Made by a program: the position numbers and the translations under genes | In this document: positions 32,422 to 43,340 of the stretch, in pieces | How the letters are laid out: each line of letters opens with the position of its first letter | Numbering within the stretch: the stretch's first letter is position 1 | Origin: Dichotomocladium elegans | Lineage: Eukaryota; Mucoromycota; Mucoromycetes; Mucorales; Lichtheimiaceae | Assembly: GCA_025716815.1 (NCBI GenBank) | Contig: JAIXMN010000021.1 | Location: forward strand, 186,001 to 250,000 | Length of the DNA: 64,000 nt | Direction: 5' to 3' | Notes under the pieces: generated by a model | What the model was told of the DNA's origin: nothing | Seen by the model: only the letters and a program-made list of their open reading frames with translations | Database searches by the model: none

Positions 32422-32593
32422 CAGTGGCTGCTCGTTATAGTGATATTCATTATAATGATAATTCGTTATAGCGATACACTTTATGAAGGACAAAATTGCC
32501 AGGTAGGGCTTATTCCAATTCATTATAGTGATAATTCATTATAGTGATGCGATTTCCTGGAACCGAGGGTATAACTATAAGGGGCGGCCACTG
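32422..32593. mobile_element. Pogo/Tigger-like MITE
   Basis: A 172-bp element whose ends are inverted copies: left CAGTGGCTGCTCGTTATAG, right (read inwards) CAGTGGCCGCCCCTTATAG. It is flanked by TA on both sides (32420-32421 and 32594-32595), the target duplication of Tc1/mariner-pogo elements. The interior is non-coding with repeated ATTATAGTGATAATTC-type blocks. CAGTGGC-type ends with TTATAAC/G repeats are known from pogo-like elements; no transposase of that type was seen in the window. Confidence 0.75.
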
Positions 32594-33044
32594 TATCGAC
32601 GTGAGGGCGGTCTGAAATTAACAATGAAATCCCAAACAACTCCAACAAGTAATTCCAAGAGACCATCTCAAGAATAATCCGATACATATCCGGCACTTGT
32701 GTAGTGTAGGAAGATTGTACTTCTTTTCGTACTCTCTCAGTCTCTTACAACACAACAAAACACGACACTGCTGTCATCCTTATCCATACGTTCAGAAAGT
32801 GTAGGTACATAATGAATAATTTCTCTGAATATTACAATGAGAACACAGGAGTCTCCTGAAAGCTATTACTTCATTATTCCATTTGATAACCAGCTTCGGA
32901 GCTACAATCCCCAGGCTAAATGGCTCATTGACAAAGAAAGCACACTCCCATAGTTCTTTGTTCTTTCCAAGAATAAACTTAGTCTTCTCGATATAGGATT
33001 CTTTTGAGTACGGCTATTTTTAGCGAAAATTACATTCTAGAACA

Positions 33045-33430
33045 ATAAATGCTCTTCATTGAGAATACACGATCGGCCCCCTGCTTCTACGTTTCTTAAA
33101 ATGCTGTCAGGATCCTTTTCTTACTGCAATGCCCATCGCTGTGCTGAACGAACATGGATTCCTAGCAGCTGATGCACTCAATACCTCCTCAAACACCAGT
33201 TTGAAACATCTGACCTTGCCTTGATCAGTGTATGCTGTGTAACTGCCCTTGATCCCCGCTTCTTTCATCCGAATGTATGTATCCTTTCGCTTGGGAATGT
33301 GTGTGAGAGTAAACTCAGAGTTATCTTTGCACGATATGCTACACAGATATTCAGTGTAAGAACAAACGGATTGAAGTGAGTACATTTCCTCATCAGCGAC
33401 ATGACCTTGGCCATCGTTGTAAAATAATAG
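33045..33430 (-). pseudogene. DDE transposase N-terminal fragment (IS630/Tc1-like)
   Basis: The minus-strand reading includes FTLTHIPKRKDTYIRMKEAG and FKLVFEEVLSASAARNPCSF, clearly related to the copies at 12082-12417 and 58489-58794. Only the N-terminal third remains; the catalytic domain is missing, apparently replaced by the sequence that now holds the Fanzor gene and the MITE. Confidence 0.7.
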
Positions 33431-34092
33431 ATTGCTCATTTCAAAATGTAAAAGTTTATAAAGAGAAAGAGTCATAAGGATGAGATGGATTTGCGACATC
33501 TTTCCGTGTATGTATGCGACTTTTGCTTTGTCATCACGCGTAAAGATTTCCGGACAAAAATGCGATTTGTATTTTTGCGATCCTGCGACTTCAAAACTGG
33601 CAGGGTGCGACTTTGATTTTGAAAAATGGTGTATATAATTTTGCAGGCTATACCGGAAATAGTCGTAGTGCCATTGCCGCAATACTGTATACAATAGGAG
33701 GATCACAAGACGAGCCCTCTGAACAATGCAACTTCATAAGCCAAAGTTCCTGAAGGAGCTCTTCCCTTTCTTTCCCTTCACCATTGGGGGGAACGAGCTG
33801 CAAAGAGAGTCTCGAGACAAGAGAAGATCCACTACAAACTGCTACAGTAGCAATGAAGACGGATGGGATGGGAGAGAGGCGGGCGTACCTGAAACCTGTT
33901 CCCAACTCAGCGCCAAGCAATTTGCCCTGGGTTACTTTGTAGTAATTTGGGTAAAAATAACATGCTGCTACTAAACTGAAATAAAGGGCCCCACCATATT
34001 ATACGCCCTTGCGCGCTTTCCGTCAGAGAGCGCTTTCTCTCTTCTCTTTCAGTATCTCTTCATCTGATTCTTTCGTTTTATCTCTCGCCATC

Positions 34093-35167
34093 ATGCCTCC
34101 TGTCGATCAAACCAGCTATGCTCATTACCTTGTTGCCCGCCAAGCCGTCCAGGACGAAATCACCAATCGACTGACGCCGACGAGCGATCAGCGTACGACA
34201 CTTATTATTATCGGTGTCTATGTCGCAGCCATACTTATCCTGTGGAATATGCCGATAATCAAGATAGTTCTGTCCCCGTTCAAGGTATACATACTTTTGT
34301 CGGCCAAAACAGGGTTGGGTTGGAGGAGGGGGTGGAGGTGGAAGTGGAAGCAGACAGGGGAGTTGGTTAGTTAGGCTCACCAGCACGAGAAAAGCTCTTG
34401 ACCGTCGGTCTCCACGAATTCTCTCATGCCATAGTAGGCTGTCTTACGTGTGCAAAAATCGAGGCTATCGAAATTGATCCTGATGAAGGCGGTGTGACTC
34501 GCATGGTGCGTTCGAGAAAGTAAGAGAGCCGAGTACCGAAGGCTGATGTATAGATATCTTTTTTACCTTAGCGTGGTGGTATTCCAATGTGCACTCTGCC
34601 AGCTGGGTATCTAGGCTCTTCGCTGATCGGTGCAGTCCTTGTGATGTGTGGGTTTGATGTGCTGGCATCCAAAGTGGCTTCCATCTTTCTTGGTGTCTGC
34701 TTGTTAATCACATTATGGTGGGCCAAAAACTGGCTTACGCGTGGCATTGGCCTGCTTTTCATTGGCCTCATTGTCCTGCTTTGGCTTGTGGCCAACGGTG
34801 TCGGCCTCCGATATTTTGTTCTGTTTCTTGGGTAACAAGGGATACACGGCGCAAATGCGGTGAGATATGTTGGTCTGCTAACCGTAGACGAATATTAGGG
34901 TCATGTCCTGTTTGTATTGTCTGTGGGATATCATGGATGACCTGGTGTTCCGTAAAGTGCACGAGTCAGACGCATCTAAATTCGCCAAGATGTGTGGATC
35001 ATGCATGTCAAGCCGAGTGTGGGGCTTCTTATGGTTCATCGTCAGTCTGTGCTTCTTCGTGATCGGTATCTTGATCGGCCTCGTAGCCTTTAAAGGTACG
35101 TAACAAAACTTTATGACCCAAAAGGAATACAAACATTGAGTGCTCTTTAATAGAAAGCGAGAACTAA
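34093..35167 (+). CDS. M50B-like membrane metalloprotease family protein
   Basis: Five exons: 34093-34284, 34395-34505, 34572-34831, 34899-35095, 35154-35167; 257 aa, phases consistent. Membrane segments include TLIIIGVYVAAILILW, then the zinc-binding HEXXH motif in VGLHEFSHAIVG (residues about 70-80), then several helices (ASIFLGVCLLITLWW, LLFIGLIVLLWLVANGVG, FLWFIVSLCFFVIGILIGL). This is the fungal peptidase M50B-like family, related to site-2-type intramembrane proteases; the substrate is unknown. The last exon is very short (adds ESEN), so the exact C-terminus is less certain. The gene lies between transposon copy C and another transposon-end remnant. Confidence 0.85.
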
Positions 35168-35239
35168 GGACATCGCTTAAGAGAACTCAACCTTTCATCT
35201 CTCTCTTTGTCTTCTCTCGACTATGTATATATACTGTTA

Positions 35240-35400
35240 TACCTTATTACTTATTTTGAAAACAAATTCAGTGCACAGGATATGCATACGGCTGTCATAC
35301 CAATTGATAGAACGATTTCACATCCGTTAGGTTAAAGACCATTACCTCTATCCCATACGCTTTACCTTGCATTAAGGGCCTCGAGAGAGAAAGCACACTG
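35240..35400. mobile_element. Transposon left-end remnant
   Basis: Diverged match to the terminus at 11034-11190: TTATTTTGAAAACAAATTC, then GATTTCACATCCGTTAGGTTAAAGAC-like sequence and CGCTTTACCTTGCATTAAGGGCCTCGA (11170-11195: ACGCTTTAACTTACACTCAAGGGCCTCGA). No coding part remains. Confidence 0.5.
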
Positions 35401-35498
35401 GAAGAGCCTGGTTATGGCAACAAAGAAATCGGACAAAAGAAGGCTATTTATACTTGGCGACGTCGTTGCTTCCTTGCATATGTAACGGGAACAGTTCG

Positions 35499-36014
35499 AT
35501 GCAGGATCATCCATCCTATTTCTCTGCTGAGCAAGGCGTTTTCCATCCTGTGCAACTTGAGGAGTCGCAGTAGCAAGCTCAGTCTACAACCTTTTTTTCT
35601 GCACACCTCAGTGTGATTCTGCAACGTGCTTTGAAAAGTGACCCAGCAAAGGATTTACAGCTTTTGGCGGGTACGTGCTTGCGTTTATTGACGGTGATTG
35701 CTTCTGCTAGTGGGGGCTATGTATGAGTAATAATCGGTCCCTGATATTTTTGCGAGATGACCCATGTGTTTCTTTGATCTTCTTTTTCCTTGTTCCATGT
35801 AGTTAGTGGCTACAGTACTCGTTTTAGCCTTGGTGGTGCCCGCCCATGGGCCTTCTCTGTCCAAAGTGGCGGAATATATATCCAGATACAGAGCTGGCCA
35901 TCCATTTTTGGGTATACAGTATACCCAAATGCTCTCACCCGAACAGTTTTATGTATTCTTGTTATGGTCAGGACCAATGACCCAGTAGGAGACCTACCTT
36001 TTGGTGGCAAGTGA
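35499..36014 (+). CDS. Possible small three-exon gene, unrecognised
   Basis: Exons 35499-35569, 35612-35670 and 35803-36014 join with consistent phase to a 113-aa protein starting MQDHPSYFSAEQG. It matches no family I know. Exon 2 (VILQRALKSDPAKDLQLLA) is helix-like; exon 3 is also open in a second, more hydrophobic frame (LVATVLVLALVVPAHG), which would change the C-terminus. Introns are 42 and 132 nt. Splice signals are acceptable but not decisive, so this is a tentative model. Confidence 0.3.
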
Positions 36015-36481
36015 CAATGATCATGGGGGAGGCGGTCCTCCGATGAACATTCTGGATATGGGCCACGCGTCAGCCAAACGGTTCTCAAAGTTGTTGTGCG
36101 TAGTAAGACTGTGTCTCGCACGCGTTCGTTGAAAACGGGGTCCAAGTCAATCTCTGGATTTGGAGAAGAACTTGGGAGGGGGGGGAAGATGAACAAAAGT
36201 TGCAGATGCTTTGTCCACTAGCGCACTCTGCTGAGACATCTTCCACTTCCGCATCCGCCGTATCTCATTCCGGAGGCTGCGGGGGGAGGGAGTTGGGGTC
36301 ATGCTCAAGCGTAGTATTCCTATATATCTATTGTCTCTGGTGGGCTTTTTGCAATGAGACTAATTAGACTACGTATCGTCATCTGTACTCGTTCGGGACT
36401 TCTGTGGCCAAATATTTCCCGCTTCGGTCCTCCTCTCCTTTCTCTCGTTCTTTCTTAACAAACCACACCACAGCTACAATT
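36015..36481. promoter_or_regulatory. Upstream region of GMF, nothing coding recognised
   Basis: About 470 bp. A CT-rich tract at 36427-36455 precedes the GMF start at 36482, as for other genes here. No RNA gene or repeat was recognised. Confidence 0.35.
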
Positions 36482-37261
36482 ATGGTATGACCGGACGCGA
36501 CACAGCGACACCACGTCGACTTGGTTTAATCTCTGCTTTTAATCCAGTCAACGTGCGACATTGCCCCCGAGCTTGTTGAGAAAATCAAGCAATTCCGTTT
36601 CGCGAAATATTCGAGCGGCAATGCTGCATTTGTATGCAAGTAGAACCAGAAACGCACAGGCTCAGGCATCCGCAAGCGGCAAATAGTAACAATCGCTTGA
36701 AACGTTAAAGTGCAAATTGACCGCAAGCAACTCAATATTATTGAAGATGAAGTATATGATAACATTTCAATTGAAGATCTCGTTGAAGGTACAAAGCACA
36801 AGCTGACGAATATGTCGCCTGATGTTAACTGAGCCGGCTAGAACTACCCGAGAATAGCCCGCGTTTTATTATTCTGAGCTACGAGGTATGACTGCAAACT
36901 GAGGCGGAAGGCATGACAATTTATGATCTCGGTAGCTGGTTCATAGCGACGGCCGTAAGAATTTCCCCTTGGTGTTCATCTTTTGGTGTCCATCTACAGC
37001 AAAGACGGAAATTATGATGCTGGTAAATCCTGGTGTTTCAATGGCGAATACACACTGATATTGGGTTTGTTCGCAGTACGCATCTGCAAAAGCATTTTTG
37101 CAGGATAAAATAGATGTGAACAGGGTAAGAGAATGCCGCAAGCAAGACCGTGTGTCGCCAAATACTCATATATCCACAAACTTATCTATCAGGGTATTGA
37201 CATCCGCGAAGCAGACCAGTTCACGGACGAGTTCCTTGTGAGCGAACTTAAATCTGTTTAA
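36482..37261 (+). CDS. GMF1: Glia maturation factor homologue (ADF-H, Arp2/3 debranching)
   Basis: Seven exons: 36482-36484, 36548-36635, 36711-36788, 36842-36885, 36936-37022, 37077-37124, 37193-37261; 138 aa with all phases closing. It matches GMF/Aim7 throughout: the FRFAKYSSGNAAF start, LNIIEDEVYDNISIEDLVEE, LPENSPRFIILSYE, HSDGRKNFPLVFIFW, and READQFTDEFLVSEL at the end. GMF is an ADF/cofilin relative that binds Arp2/3 rather than actin and takes actin branches apart. Two oddities: exon 1 codes only the ATG, and intron 2 begins with GC (donor GCAAGT at 36636-36641), which is the only splice giving the family-length NAAFVLQID. Confidence 0.92.
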
Positions 37262-37626
37262 AAAGACAAGACAATTCAAATATTAGTATATACTATCAGC
37301 CAGTCAGCTCATGTCATGAACTGGAAAATATGTAACAGACTGTTGGGATTCATTCGTGATGTTCTCTGACCATAAGCATCGGCATAGCCCATGCATTTCT
37401 CTATCAGGAACACGCTCCTTTTCATGGTGTTGCGCCAATAGTATATTTTGCATCGCTCTCGGCACTTTGGTTTCTTTATTCAACTAAAGCATAGAGAGTA
37501 GCGGGCAATAATGATACAGTACCGGTATTGCATCAGCCCGATCTCCATCAACACGTTCGATCTCCGCCAGTAATCCGCTGCACGGTGTTTCTAAAAGGAG
37601 CTGGGGTAAAAGGGCTGCTCCTGAAA

Positions 37627-39242
37627 TCATGCTGATCCGGACACTGCGGCTTCCCTGGCCATTTCATGGAAAAGAAGCTTGTTCCAGTCATCAACGGGGC
37701 CTAGGATAAAGAGTATAAGCCAAGTTTTCTTTCGCTTCATGATCCCCCTTTTCCTTCTCTTCATACCAGGAAGACAAGTATGTAAACAATCCGAATCAGG
37801 ATTCGAATGGGCATCACCTCGTAGGTTGGACATGTTAGAAACATCAAAGAACTTGATCCTCTTGTCGCCGGATTCCTCAATCATATCCTGTAGGCAAGTC
37901 CATTAAACCACAAATCCGATATCTTCATTTTTTCATACCTTCCACACTTGATCAAATTCATCAAACATGTCCCACTCATATTCGCCCTCTTTGCGCGTGG
38001 GGACCACCGGCGTTTTACTCGGGGCAGTGTACTTGCTGCACTTTGCATGACCATAAGGGGAGCTTCGTACCCACACGCGCTGGATAGGCTTGAGGTGAGC
38101 AACGAGATAATCAAAGGTGACGCGCATTGCTTTGCGATAGGCTTCCATCAGCTCTTCATTTGTCAGATGTTCACCCCAATGTTCATCTGTATGCCAGTGG
38201 GCAGCCTACAAAAGATAAGTCAATACCAGGGACAGCCGGCGCTTTTCACTTTGACATTACCGTATTGATCACAATATGGTCGAATCGGTCCAAGGCATGC
38301 ACCCTATTTTTTTAACAAGCAAAAGATAGAAAAGAATGAACTTCTGTCTAGCGCTCCGAAGACACGTGCACATCATCTTTTTACCATGGAAAATTGTTTC
38401 CTTTTCCAATCAAGTAACCTTCGGGGTCGTTCGGCTGCATCAATTTGAAATCGTCGAGGCGAACAAGGTAGTCGGTTCGTAAATAAGCAAGTGTGACAGC
38501 ACCTTCGACCTGGAGCTTGTTCCGATGAACGAGAGTGCTTGCCCACATTTGATTGTCGCCGCCGGTGATGTTGGTATCCCAAGGAGTATTCTGGAGGTGC
38601 TGACCGAGCAGGCAGGCCATGCTCTCAAACTCAAGCTGGTTGATAGAATCCCCGACAAACATGAGCGGATGGTCCGAAAGATAAGTTGCATATCGGTCAG
38701 CGTCAAAGGGGAGTACGTCGCAAGTACTCGGCGCCCATGTGTAGTCCAAGCTATTGCGGTTCCGGAACAACAAACAACAACAACCCGCGAAAAGAAAAGC
38801 CACGGTCAGCGAGCGCGAAATCTAAAATTTCTTCGAGGTTCTCCCATCGATCTTACATATGCACGCTCCGGTTAAACTCGCTTGGTCGTTCGTCGCCTCG
38901 ACGGTAACATTTATGTGGGAAGTTTGATGGACAATGGTATCCTGCCACTGTCTCAATATCGCTCGTCGTCTCAGCCTTGATCGGTTCCCGTATCCATTCG
39001 CCTTGATTATAGGTTTCGGATGTGCATAGCGTCTCGATATCCTCAGGGAGTTCAACACCCATAGGCTCGAGGGAGGCCGTGTAGCTGGAGGGCCATTCCA
39101 ACCCCCGGTCGTGCGCTGGTTTGATCACGTCTTCTTTCCCGGACCAGGTAAATACCCAAAGTAAGGTGAATGCTGTAGCTGCCATCACACAGACTAGGCG
39201 TGTTTTTGTGCTTTGTGGTATCGAGGTCTCAGGAGTTGGCAT
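37627..39242 (-). CDS. TBL/PC-esterase-like O-acyltransferase, membrane anchored
   Basis: Six exons: complement of 37627-37700, 37767-37887, 37939-38205, 38261-38303, 38385-38750, 38857-39242; 418 aa, phases consistent. A short cytosolic start and one membrane anchor (residues about 17-34, VCVMAATAFTLLWVFTW) make it a type II Golgi-type protein. The PC-esterase fold follows, with the nucleophile motif MFVGDSINQ (Ser near residue 165) and the C-terminal D-x-x-H in SDCLHTCLPG (D387, H390). This is the family of plant TBL polysaccharide O-acetyltransferases and fungal CAS1-like proteins; the likely job is acylating a cell-wall or capsule-type glycan in the secretory path. The glycan is unknown. 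It converges on GMF with a 365-bp gap (37262-37626) in which nothing is recognised. Confidence 0.85.
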
Positions 39243-40100
39243 TTCTATAAGGATGTGTGTCTGTGTGATATTTGTGTAAAAAGGAGAAAGAGAGTAAAAG
39301 GAACAACGTAGGTGCTTAAAAAACCACCAGCGTCGATCTCTGTGCGACATTTTAGCTCGAGCCAATTTAAAAGTCCATCCTATAAAATTGGGATATGCCT
39401 AAAGTCTGGGTTCTTTACTGAGAAGAGTCACAAGTCACATGCCGCTACGTCCTCCATGCCAACACCCCCTTTAAAATGAGCATCCTGAACACAACCTGGC
39501 GCACAACCTTACACACAATCCTGTACAAGACCTCCCGCATTGAAATAGTGGCACCCGAACTGACATGTCTCTTAACACCACTTCAATTTTTCAAGATGTC
39601 CTTTGAAATCTTTTTACATCGTTATGCTTATATTATTAGAAGCAGTGTGTACTAGCATTCTCTAATAACCAAAGATAGAAAAATATCATCTTCCATATAG
39701 GAAAACTACCGCCGCATATGTACTTATGTACACATAGTAGGCCATAATGAGTCAGAACAGCCAGACTCAGAGAAATATTGATATGGAAGTACACATATCC
39801 AACTTCTGCTTAAGTTTTAGTTGGATAGATAGTGATAGAGGGGACTGCTGAATTTTTATAGAGTATTTAGTGGTATTGGAGCCTGGCACCCTGTGAGTCA
39901 TGGATTTTGCTAGTCAATACCACTGTGAACCATGCCTAGAACCTGTCAATACTGATTGTGGAAGCTTGTCAAAGAGCATTTCCCATAAAATGACTCATGT
40001 ACTCACCGCCCTTCATATCGGAGACATAGAATAATATGAAAGAAATATAAATATGGGTGAAAACTGGCTATACACTTTTATTGCATTCCCCCACGTAAAT
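39243..40100. other. Intergenic / transposon flank
   Basis: About 860 bp, A/T-rich, without a supported gene. At 39513-39537 it carries ACAACCTGGCGCACAACCTT, which recurs, reversed, at the outer edge of the right arm (near 57211-57240) and, with changes, inside both arms near 43480-43510 and 54795-54825. This marks it as transposon-end sequence rather than unique DNA. Confidence 0.4.
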
Positions 40101-42540
40101 ATGGAAAAGATTATCACCACGTCCTACGCTACTCGTAATGAACTCCAAAAAGCCATCCGTGAACATGCTATTGCAAATGGCTTTGATATACATATCTATC
40201 AAAGCCAGCGGGACCAAGAATAAAACGTCGTTTTGCTATTTCCAGTGTATCCATGGAGGCCAGCTCCATCCACACCGCAGTGACAAGAAAAAGGCATAGA
40301 GGAACCTCAAGAATTTCTATCCGGCAAATAAGAAGCAATGTAGGGAAATGACAATGAATTTGACAACCTGTATATTAAACACGAGAATTTCCGAAAGTGA
40401 TAGCTACCTCTGCTCCGACGGCATTACGAAGAAACTTCCAGTACGTACGACCAAGAAGTTTGCATGTCCCTGGAAGATATATGCTACCTGCAAGGCTGGA
40501 GGTGGTTGGACTGTAAAGCCAGACAGGACCCTGGTTGGTTACCATGAGAACCATGTTTTGTCCACAGATCCCCTTATTTATTCGAACGCGCGCAAATCCA
40601 ATCGCGATAAACAGGCAAAAATCATGGAAATGGTCATTAGCGGAACCAAACCTGCACAAATCATCCGTATGACAGGCGACCTTGAAGGGAACGCGACATG
40701 ATAGCCAAGGACATACAACATTCAACAGAAGGCAGCAAGAAAAGATTTTGATAATCAAGTCCAGCAAGTATATGATTATCTTTTGGCAAAAGGGTATACC
40801 TTGCGCTAGGATGTATCGGATGGTCTCATGTCGTCACTTTTCATCACACATCAATCATCACTGACACGACTTACAAGATGCCACTCGTGAATATTGTTGG
40901 TGTTGACAATTTAGCTTCAGTCAATAATATCCAATCTCCCCGCACCCTTTTCATTGCAACAGTACTTCTCTCCGATGAAAAAGAGCTATCCTACACGTGG
41001 GTACTGGAGACATTGAAATCAGTCGTATATCAACGGCCAGCATATCCAGAAAGCACTCTGGGAATATTTGTGACATACGACGACAAGGCCTTGCGAACTG
41101 CTCTCCGAGCCACCTCTCCGAGCCACCTTTCCATCCAACGCCCATATCCTTTGTGCCTGGCGTATTAGCAAGAATTCCAAAGCTCATGCAGCTGGATGCT
41201 TTTAATTCTGCACTTGGAAGGTATCGCGAGCTTGTGAGAGATATAAAGAAATCAAAAGAACTTGCTAGCTATATTGATGGGTACAGTATAATACGTTCTT
41301 GTGTCAAAAAAAAAAACTAATACACTAACTTTCAACTGTTTTAGGCTATTATCATACAAAGTGATGTGGGGCGGACCATGGGCAGAGCGTCACTTGCACC
41401 TTGGAGCCAGCCCTGGTGGAATCATGAAACTCATTAGCAGCATACATCAATGGCTCACAAAACATGTAAGGATATATATATATAATTGAAAAGAACCTTA
41501 TATTCATGTACACATCTAGGATTTGGACAGACATACTGCATATAACAAAGAAGCCTTAACAAGAATTGTGTACAAGGAACATATACAGCACAATACTGAT
41601 ACCGCGATGACCAAATCTCTCGGCCAATTACAAGGTGTCATATGTCAATTGCAATTATTCATATTCGACAAGAGCTCCTCATGTCATGGGAGTTAGATAC
41701 AAAGGCTAAGGACCGGAATTGCCAATGCAAGTATTGCGTAAATTACAAGCTTCCATGCCGAAACACCCTTCCTCAAAAAGCGGAGGTCATAGAACCATCG
41801 ATTATTGCACGACGATGGCATTTAAAGAGCGGTGTGCCTTCAGAACAAGGTATTTTGTAATATCGTCTAGGGAAGGATTTATGGCTGTTTTTAAACAAGT
41901 CATGGATCACTTGCTAAATAGCCCATGTCAGTGGCTAATTTGAATGGACTAGGACGTCTTGGTCTCCTTCCATTGAGCGGCATGGATGCAACTCTGATAT
42001 CTGAAAAATACAGCACTGCAGTGGATGGCGTAAACAGACAGTAATAAGTCGTGAGACTCGAAGAGAGTGGACTTTATTAGAGAAAAGAACGAAAGATTCA
42101 TAATACGAGTATACGTCTGTTCAAACCTAACTGCTAGCGGAGTGGCGCTCACTGCTAGAGTTATGTTACTTTTGATATCGCGACACAAATCACTCAGGAC
42201 ACGACAAGCAGCGCCAAATCCATGCTCGACACCGTTTATTTATCGTGCACTGATGACCAACAGCGTTCAGATCTGATTTGCGCCCTTGAGAACCTCGTAA
42301 ACACATTCTCACCAACTACCATAGACAGGTTACAGTTTCCAAGCCAGCTCAAAACAAAAGGACGACCTAAGGGTACGAAAGGAGCACGGCTTCCATCAGC
42401 TTTTGAAAGAGTCGAGCAACAAGAGAAGAGTACTACAACCGAAGGCACTCCTCCATCGCAAAAGAAGTCTCATCGCCAAAAGTACGATGAGGATGAAATC
42501 TGGCCAACCCAAACCCACAAAAAGCAAAGACTGACGTAAG
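40101..42540 (+). pseudogene. Mutator-like (MULE) transposase, broken, left copy
   Basis: A FAR1/MULE-type transposase in pieces. N-terminal zinc-cluster-like region: MEKIITTSYATRNELQKAIR, then after a frame change FCYFQCIHGGQLHPH, and KKFACPWKIYATCKAGGGW (from about 40455). Catalytic region: TDTTYKMPLVNIVGVD (from 40862) and IFVTYDDKALRTAL (from 41065), then AWRISKNSKAHAAGCF after another frame change. C-terminal: cysteine pairs in NCQCKYCVNYKLPC (from about 41718) and the basic tail QLKTKGRPKGTKGARLPSAF (from about 42350). Stops and frameshifts make it inactive. The inverted-repeat left arm begins inside this gene at about 41089, so its first kilobase has no counterpart on the right. Confidence 0.75.
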
Positions 42541-43340
42541 TATCCTTATATCTGCTTTGTGAGTTTTCGCCACATAATATTATAGTCTCCACAATCCAAC
42601 TGAAGTATAGCCTTGGCCATCCACTATTTCGCGTATGTGCCAGTGTGATAACTAGTTCCATCCTCTTGAATATGAAACCATGTTTCTGATTTTCTTCCAA
42701 TTTCTCAAATGATGATGGGAAGTGCGCACTGAGGCACTTGATGCACGTGATTTGATTTATATTGCCCTGCAATATAACCGAAGCACCTAACTCTCCTGCC
42801 CAAAAGCAGCACAAAACCATTGGTGATACCCTGCCATACTGGCGTATAGGCAGAGTCTACTTCGTCAAGAGCTACTCGTCTTTTTTCTCATAACTCTCGT
42901 GCCGCTGTCATTATGCTTTCGGCAGAAGTGAGACTTATGCCAAAATGACCTCCTCGGATTTGCTTGTGACCAAATGAGTTTCATATTAACCAATTTCATT
43001 CTGTTCATTGATGGCGAACAGGCAGAAAAGGCTTTACTATGGGGCTGCATAAAAAGAGCCCCGGGACTTAAGGCGTTTCAGCCATCTCGGTGAAAGGTTC
43101 TACATATGTATTGGCCACAATTTCCAGAAGTTTAACCAAGAGTTTGAATACCTCTTTTTTGGCAGAGATTGTAAGTTTTTTTTTTCTGTAAAAGCTGTTG
43201 GCGCGCAGAACGAGGTTTTGTAGTAGTGAACCCTTCGTCGCGGAAACTTTCGCCAAACATCGTCCCGCTGTTGTCTTTGCGATTCCGAGGTTGTCACTAA
43301 TCTGCGCGAAATTCATCCAGCATTTCTTAGCCCGCAAATC
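42480..43340 (-). pseudogene. Tc1-like transposase remnant (left arm)
   Basis: N-terminal helix-turn-helix-like part at 43068-43337 (ISDNLGIAKTTAGRCLAKVS), then broken frames, then the DDE core around 42640-42820: VLCCFWAGELGASVILQGN and CIKCLSAHFPSSFEKLEENQ, which matches the Tc1 VMVWGCFWGG...EKLEE-type region. Several stops and frame changes make it inactive. A nearly identical copy lies in the right arm on the plus strand. Confidence 0.7.

Larger units (their letters stand above)
29690..33640 (-). mobile_element. Composite IS630/Tc1-like transposon carrying Fanzor (copy C)
   Basis: The left end (29692-29830, TATACTTTATTTTCAAAA) matches the left end of copy A at 11034-11150. The right end (33480-33640) finishes TTTTGAAAAATGGTGTATATA. 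Read inwards, the two ends resemble each other (TTTTCAAAAATAAATTTCG and TTTTCAAAATCAAAGTCG), as terminal inverted repeats should. In between, all on the minus strand, are the Fanzor gene (29978-32176) and the N-terminal piece of a DDE transposase (33045-33430). A pogo-like MITE has inserted at 32422. The transposase is incomplete, so the element would need help in trans. Exact ends and target duplication could not be fixed. Confidence 0.6.

Noticed and set aside
33648..33974. Overlapping 82- and 90-codon ORFs on both strands
   Set aside because: No homology, composition close to chance, lying at the transposon end.
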